From positions 682,001 to 746,000 of the forward strand of contig NZ_BNJG01000002.1 in the NCBI RefSeq assembly GCF_016587375.1: DNA of 64,000 nucleotides, given 5' to 3'. Made by a program: the position numbers and the translations under genes. The stretch's first letter is position 1; each line of letters starts with the position of its first letter. This DNA comes from Ktedonobacter robiniae. Its GTDB lineage: Bacteria > Chloroflexota > Ktedonobacteria > Ktedonobacterales > Ktedonobacteraceae. The notes under the pieces were generated by a model, which saw nothing but the letters and a program-made list of their open reading frames with translations, did no database searches and had not been told where the DNA came from. Below are positions 62,546 through 64,000 of this stretch, piece after piece.

Positions 62546-62740
62546 TCATTTCATCCCCTCTTCCTTACAAAGAGATGAGAACACTAGTTCGGTTCTGTTT
62601 TCCGGGGGAGCCCAAGCCTCAATAAAGGATGGAAGTTCGTTTCGTGGCACTACAAGCTGCATGATGGTGTCGGCCAATCGCCGATTCTGAATAATTGCAA
62701 TGGTAGTCGTTGGAAAGAGAGGGACACGAGCGACTCTCAC
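62546..62740 (-). CDS. Short ORF overlapping the PP2C-like gene
   Basis: 64 residues (VRVARVPLFPTTTIAIIQNRRLADTIMQLVVP) from a GTG whose last bases are the stop of the upstream gene (GTGA overlap). It may be the frameshifted C-terminus of that phosphatase-like protein rather than a separate gene. Confidence 0.35.
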   Translation of the reverse strand: MRVARVPLFPTTTIAIIQNRRLADTIMQLVVPRNELPSFIEAWAPPENRTELVFSSLCKEEGMK

Positions 62741-63246
62741 ATCATCAACACGACAGCCCTTTGTGCCCCCAGCGCATGTGTACCTATCATTCCATACCTC
62801 AAATCGTCTACTTGATGACCCTGACTTCGCAGGAACTCAGTGGCTGAATGGGGAATGATCACCTCTCGAAAGATATCCCCCTCAAAGACGAGTACCGAGT
62901 TGGTGCCCACCGAACAGATCTCGACTCCCTCTGGCAGGCACTGCCAAGTCGTACCAACCAAACATACATGCTTAGGATCATTGATCACCGCATCCGCAGT
63001 ATCAACGAGAATCTGGGGTGTCGAAACACGGTGAGGAGAAGAGGCAAAACCGATCGCCTCAATGACACGATGGGCAAACGTCATCCCAGTGCGCCGAGCC
63101 TCCGTGAAATCCTCATCATGTTTTCCAACTATCGCGCGGGTGAGAATACCACAGCCACCGATACTGAGAGCGACCCATACAGTAGGTCGACATTCCAGGA
63201 TCATCTTTTCAACGAATTCTAATGGTCGAGGGAGATCCCTTCTCAT
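62737..63246 (-). CDS. PP2C-like phosphatase domain protein
   Basis: 169 residues; start at 63246 behind GAGGAGGAACAAC. VWVALSIGGCGILTRAIVGKHDEDF near the start and CLVGTTWQCLPEGVEICSVGTNSVLVFEGDIFREV in the second half follow the PP2C fold (CVGTTA...V.VANVGDSRAYL), but the Asp of the VGDS motif is replaced by Thr-Asn, so metal binding is doubtful. The protein ends early (PP2C is about 240 residues); the overlapping downstream ORF may be its tail. Confidence 0.45.
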   Translation of the reverse strand: MRRDLPRPLEFVEKMILECRPTVWVALSIGGCGILTRAIVGKHDEDFTEARRTGMTFAHRVIEAIGFASSPHRVSTPQILVDTADAVINDPKHVCLVGTTWQCLPEGVEICSVGTNSVLVFEGDIFREVIIPHSATEFLRSQGHQVDDLRYGMIGTHALGAQRAVVLMM

Positions 63247-63425
63247 TGTTGTTCCTCCTCAGGAGATACTTTATACATCATCGATAGCTGCAGACACTTT
63301 TCAATGTCGCGCTTTTTTTCTACAGCAGCAAACGTTGCAGGGGTAAAACTTAGCAAAAATGCTAACAAAGAGTCTGATAGCTTCCCTCCTCACTGGCTTT
63401 TTGCATCTCTCTTTCTTTCGTCTGC

Positions 63426-63477
63426 TTGACTCTTTGTTGTTACTATGTTATTTTGTTACCAATGTAATATAGTAACA
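63426..63477 (+). promoter_or_regulatory. Promoter with palindromic operator of the RHH-like gene
   Basis: TTGACT (63426-63431), 17 bp, TATTTT (63449-63454). A 9-bp inverted repeat TGTTACTAT (63438-63446) and ATAGTAACA (63469-63477) brackets the -10 region, with a further GTTAC inside (63455-63459). Suits autoregulation by the encoded small protein. Confidence 0.65.
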
Positions 63478-63496
63478 TCCCCTGAAAGAGAGAAAT

Positions 63497-63802
63497 ATGA
63501 TGGGTCAGGTTGAAGAAACTGCCAATCCGCATGGACAGACTATTCCCGTTGAGCGGGTGCAAATTGGCGCGCGCATGGAAAAGAATCTGGTCAAAGTGCT
63601 CAAAGCTCTTGCAGAATATTTTGACATCTCGCTTGGCGATTTGCTTGAAGGGATAGCTTTACATGCTTTCGAGCAAAAACATCCCTTTAGCGAGGAAACC
63701 CTCAAACGCATTGCCCAGCTCAAGGAGGTTTATGAGATGGACTATGATGCCAGTGCCAGCCATCGATTTATCGAACAGACCACACGCAAAGAGCCATCCT
63801 GA
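63497..63802 (+). CDS. Small ribbon-helix-helix-like DNA-binding protein
   Basis: 101 residues; start at 63497 (or ATG at 63500) behind AGAGAGAAAT. VERVQIGARMEKNLVKVLKALAEYFDISLGDLLEGIALHAFE has the beta-strand then two-helix pattern of RHH/Arc proteins. It is followed by a helical tail. The palindrome at 63438-63477 is its probable operator. The SRPBCC gene comes 78 bp later on the same strand. Confidence 0.6.
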   Translation: MMGQVEETANPHGQTIPVERVQIGARMEKNLVKVLKALAEYFDISLGDLLEGIALHAFEQKHPFSEETLKRIAQLKEVYEMDYDASASHRFIEQTTRKEPS

Positions 63803-63880
63803 ATGATCTCCTCGTTCATCTTCTACTCACTATTCGCTTCTCGTTCTTGTAAAACGGTGTCTTAAAAGGATGATACTGCT

Positions 63881-64000
63881 ATGTCGACTTTTGTTGCCTT
63901 GCATGTCACACGATCTCATGTGATTCATCTGCCTGCTGCCCTCCACCAGGTATTTCCGCTGTTTGAACCACTCGGTGAAAAGCACTGGGCAGCAGGTTGG
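63881..64000 (+). CDS. SRPBCC-family protein, 5' part only
   Basis: The first 40 residues (MSTFVALHVTRSHVIHLPAA ... VFPLFEPLGEKHWAAGW) run off the window. AALHQVFPLFEPLGEKHWAAGW matches the start of polyketide-cyclase/START-like (SRPBCC) lipid-binding domains. ATG at 63881 follows AAAGGATGATACTGCT. Confidence 0.65.
   Translation, partial: MSTFVALHVTRSHVIHLPAALHQVFPLFEPLGEKHWAAGW

Overview
The window looks like a piece of a large, repeat-rich chromosome of a soil Chloroflexota bacterium of the Ktedonobacteria type. This is an inference from gene style: a giant MalT-like LuxR regulator, an HTH plus NB-ARC regulator, pentapeptide-repeat proteins next to PadR, many different insertion sequences (IS), and accessory families I associate with Ktedonobacter. 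No rRNA, tRNA or CRISPR array was seen. GC content is moderate, and coding runs in short blocks separated by mobile-element debris.

Layout. 1-4.5 kb: IS701 remnant, truncated epoxide hydrolase, complete IS607-type tnpA/tnpB pair lying next to a broken transposase, and a 171-bp MITE. 4.5-11.3 kb: a MarR regulator with a quinone-oxidoreductase-like gene sharing an operator half, LysR/TPR/transposase debris, an MFS exporter and a DUF4097 surface protein. 11.3-14 kb: a decayed Tn3-family transposon with matched ends and one cargo gene, which interrupts an epimerase gene. 14-24.5 kb: autoregulated TetR with an SGNH hydrolase, a second broken transposase, TnpB and group II intron debris, two pentapeptide-repeat genes, an MFS-P450 operon, GNAT and a DHFR-like gene. 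24.4-35.4 kb: LuxR/MalT-like regulator, serine resolvase, IS5 remnant, VOC protein, a LURP-one-like gene, an SMI1-like gene, an MDR reductase, and a PAS/GAF histidine kinase flanked by two related MITEs. 35.7-38.6 kb: an intact ISAs1 element with a 10-bp target duplication, then an IS630 element. 38.6-40.4 kb: two genes of an accessory module containing a GTYGAC repeat array. 40.5-47.8 kb: rhodanese, truncated OsmC, an HTH/NB-ARC regulator, a haloacetate-dehalogenase-like hydrolase, a PPC-domain protein, and an SDR plus hydrolase operon. 48-50.3 kb: recombinase, IS630 and GNAT debris and a repeat-built surface protein.

50.4-62.5 kb reads as one accessory island: an excisionase-like HTH protein, a large gene paralogous at its start to the 38.6-kb gene, CsrA, a histidine kinase, a tyrosine integrase, and then a same-strand run of unknown genes (zinc-ribbon protein, ArsR regulator, catalytically degraded DnaQ-like domain, TPR protein, HELAH metallopeptidase fusion, DUF2695-like small protein). 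The right edge holds a PP2C-like gene, a ribbon-helix-helix-like gene with its own palindromic operator, and the start of an SRPBCC protein.

Two themes run through the window. First, a 20-bp motif (CCCACGGGATGCGCAACGAG and close variants) occurs seven times on both strands, often where gene homology stops. Second, many otherwise good genes carry exactly one frameshift, most of them inside a short G, C or A run, which points to homopolymer errors or slippage rather than long decay.
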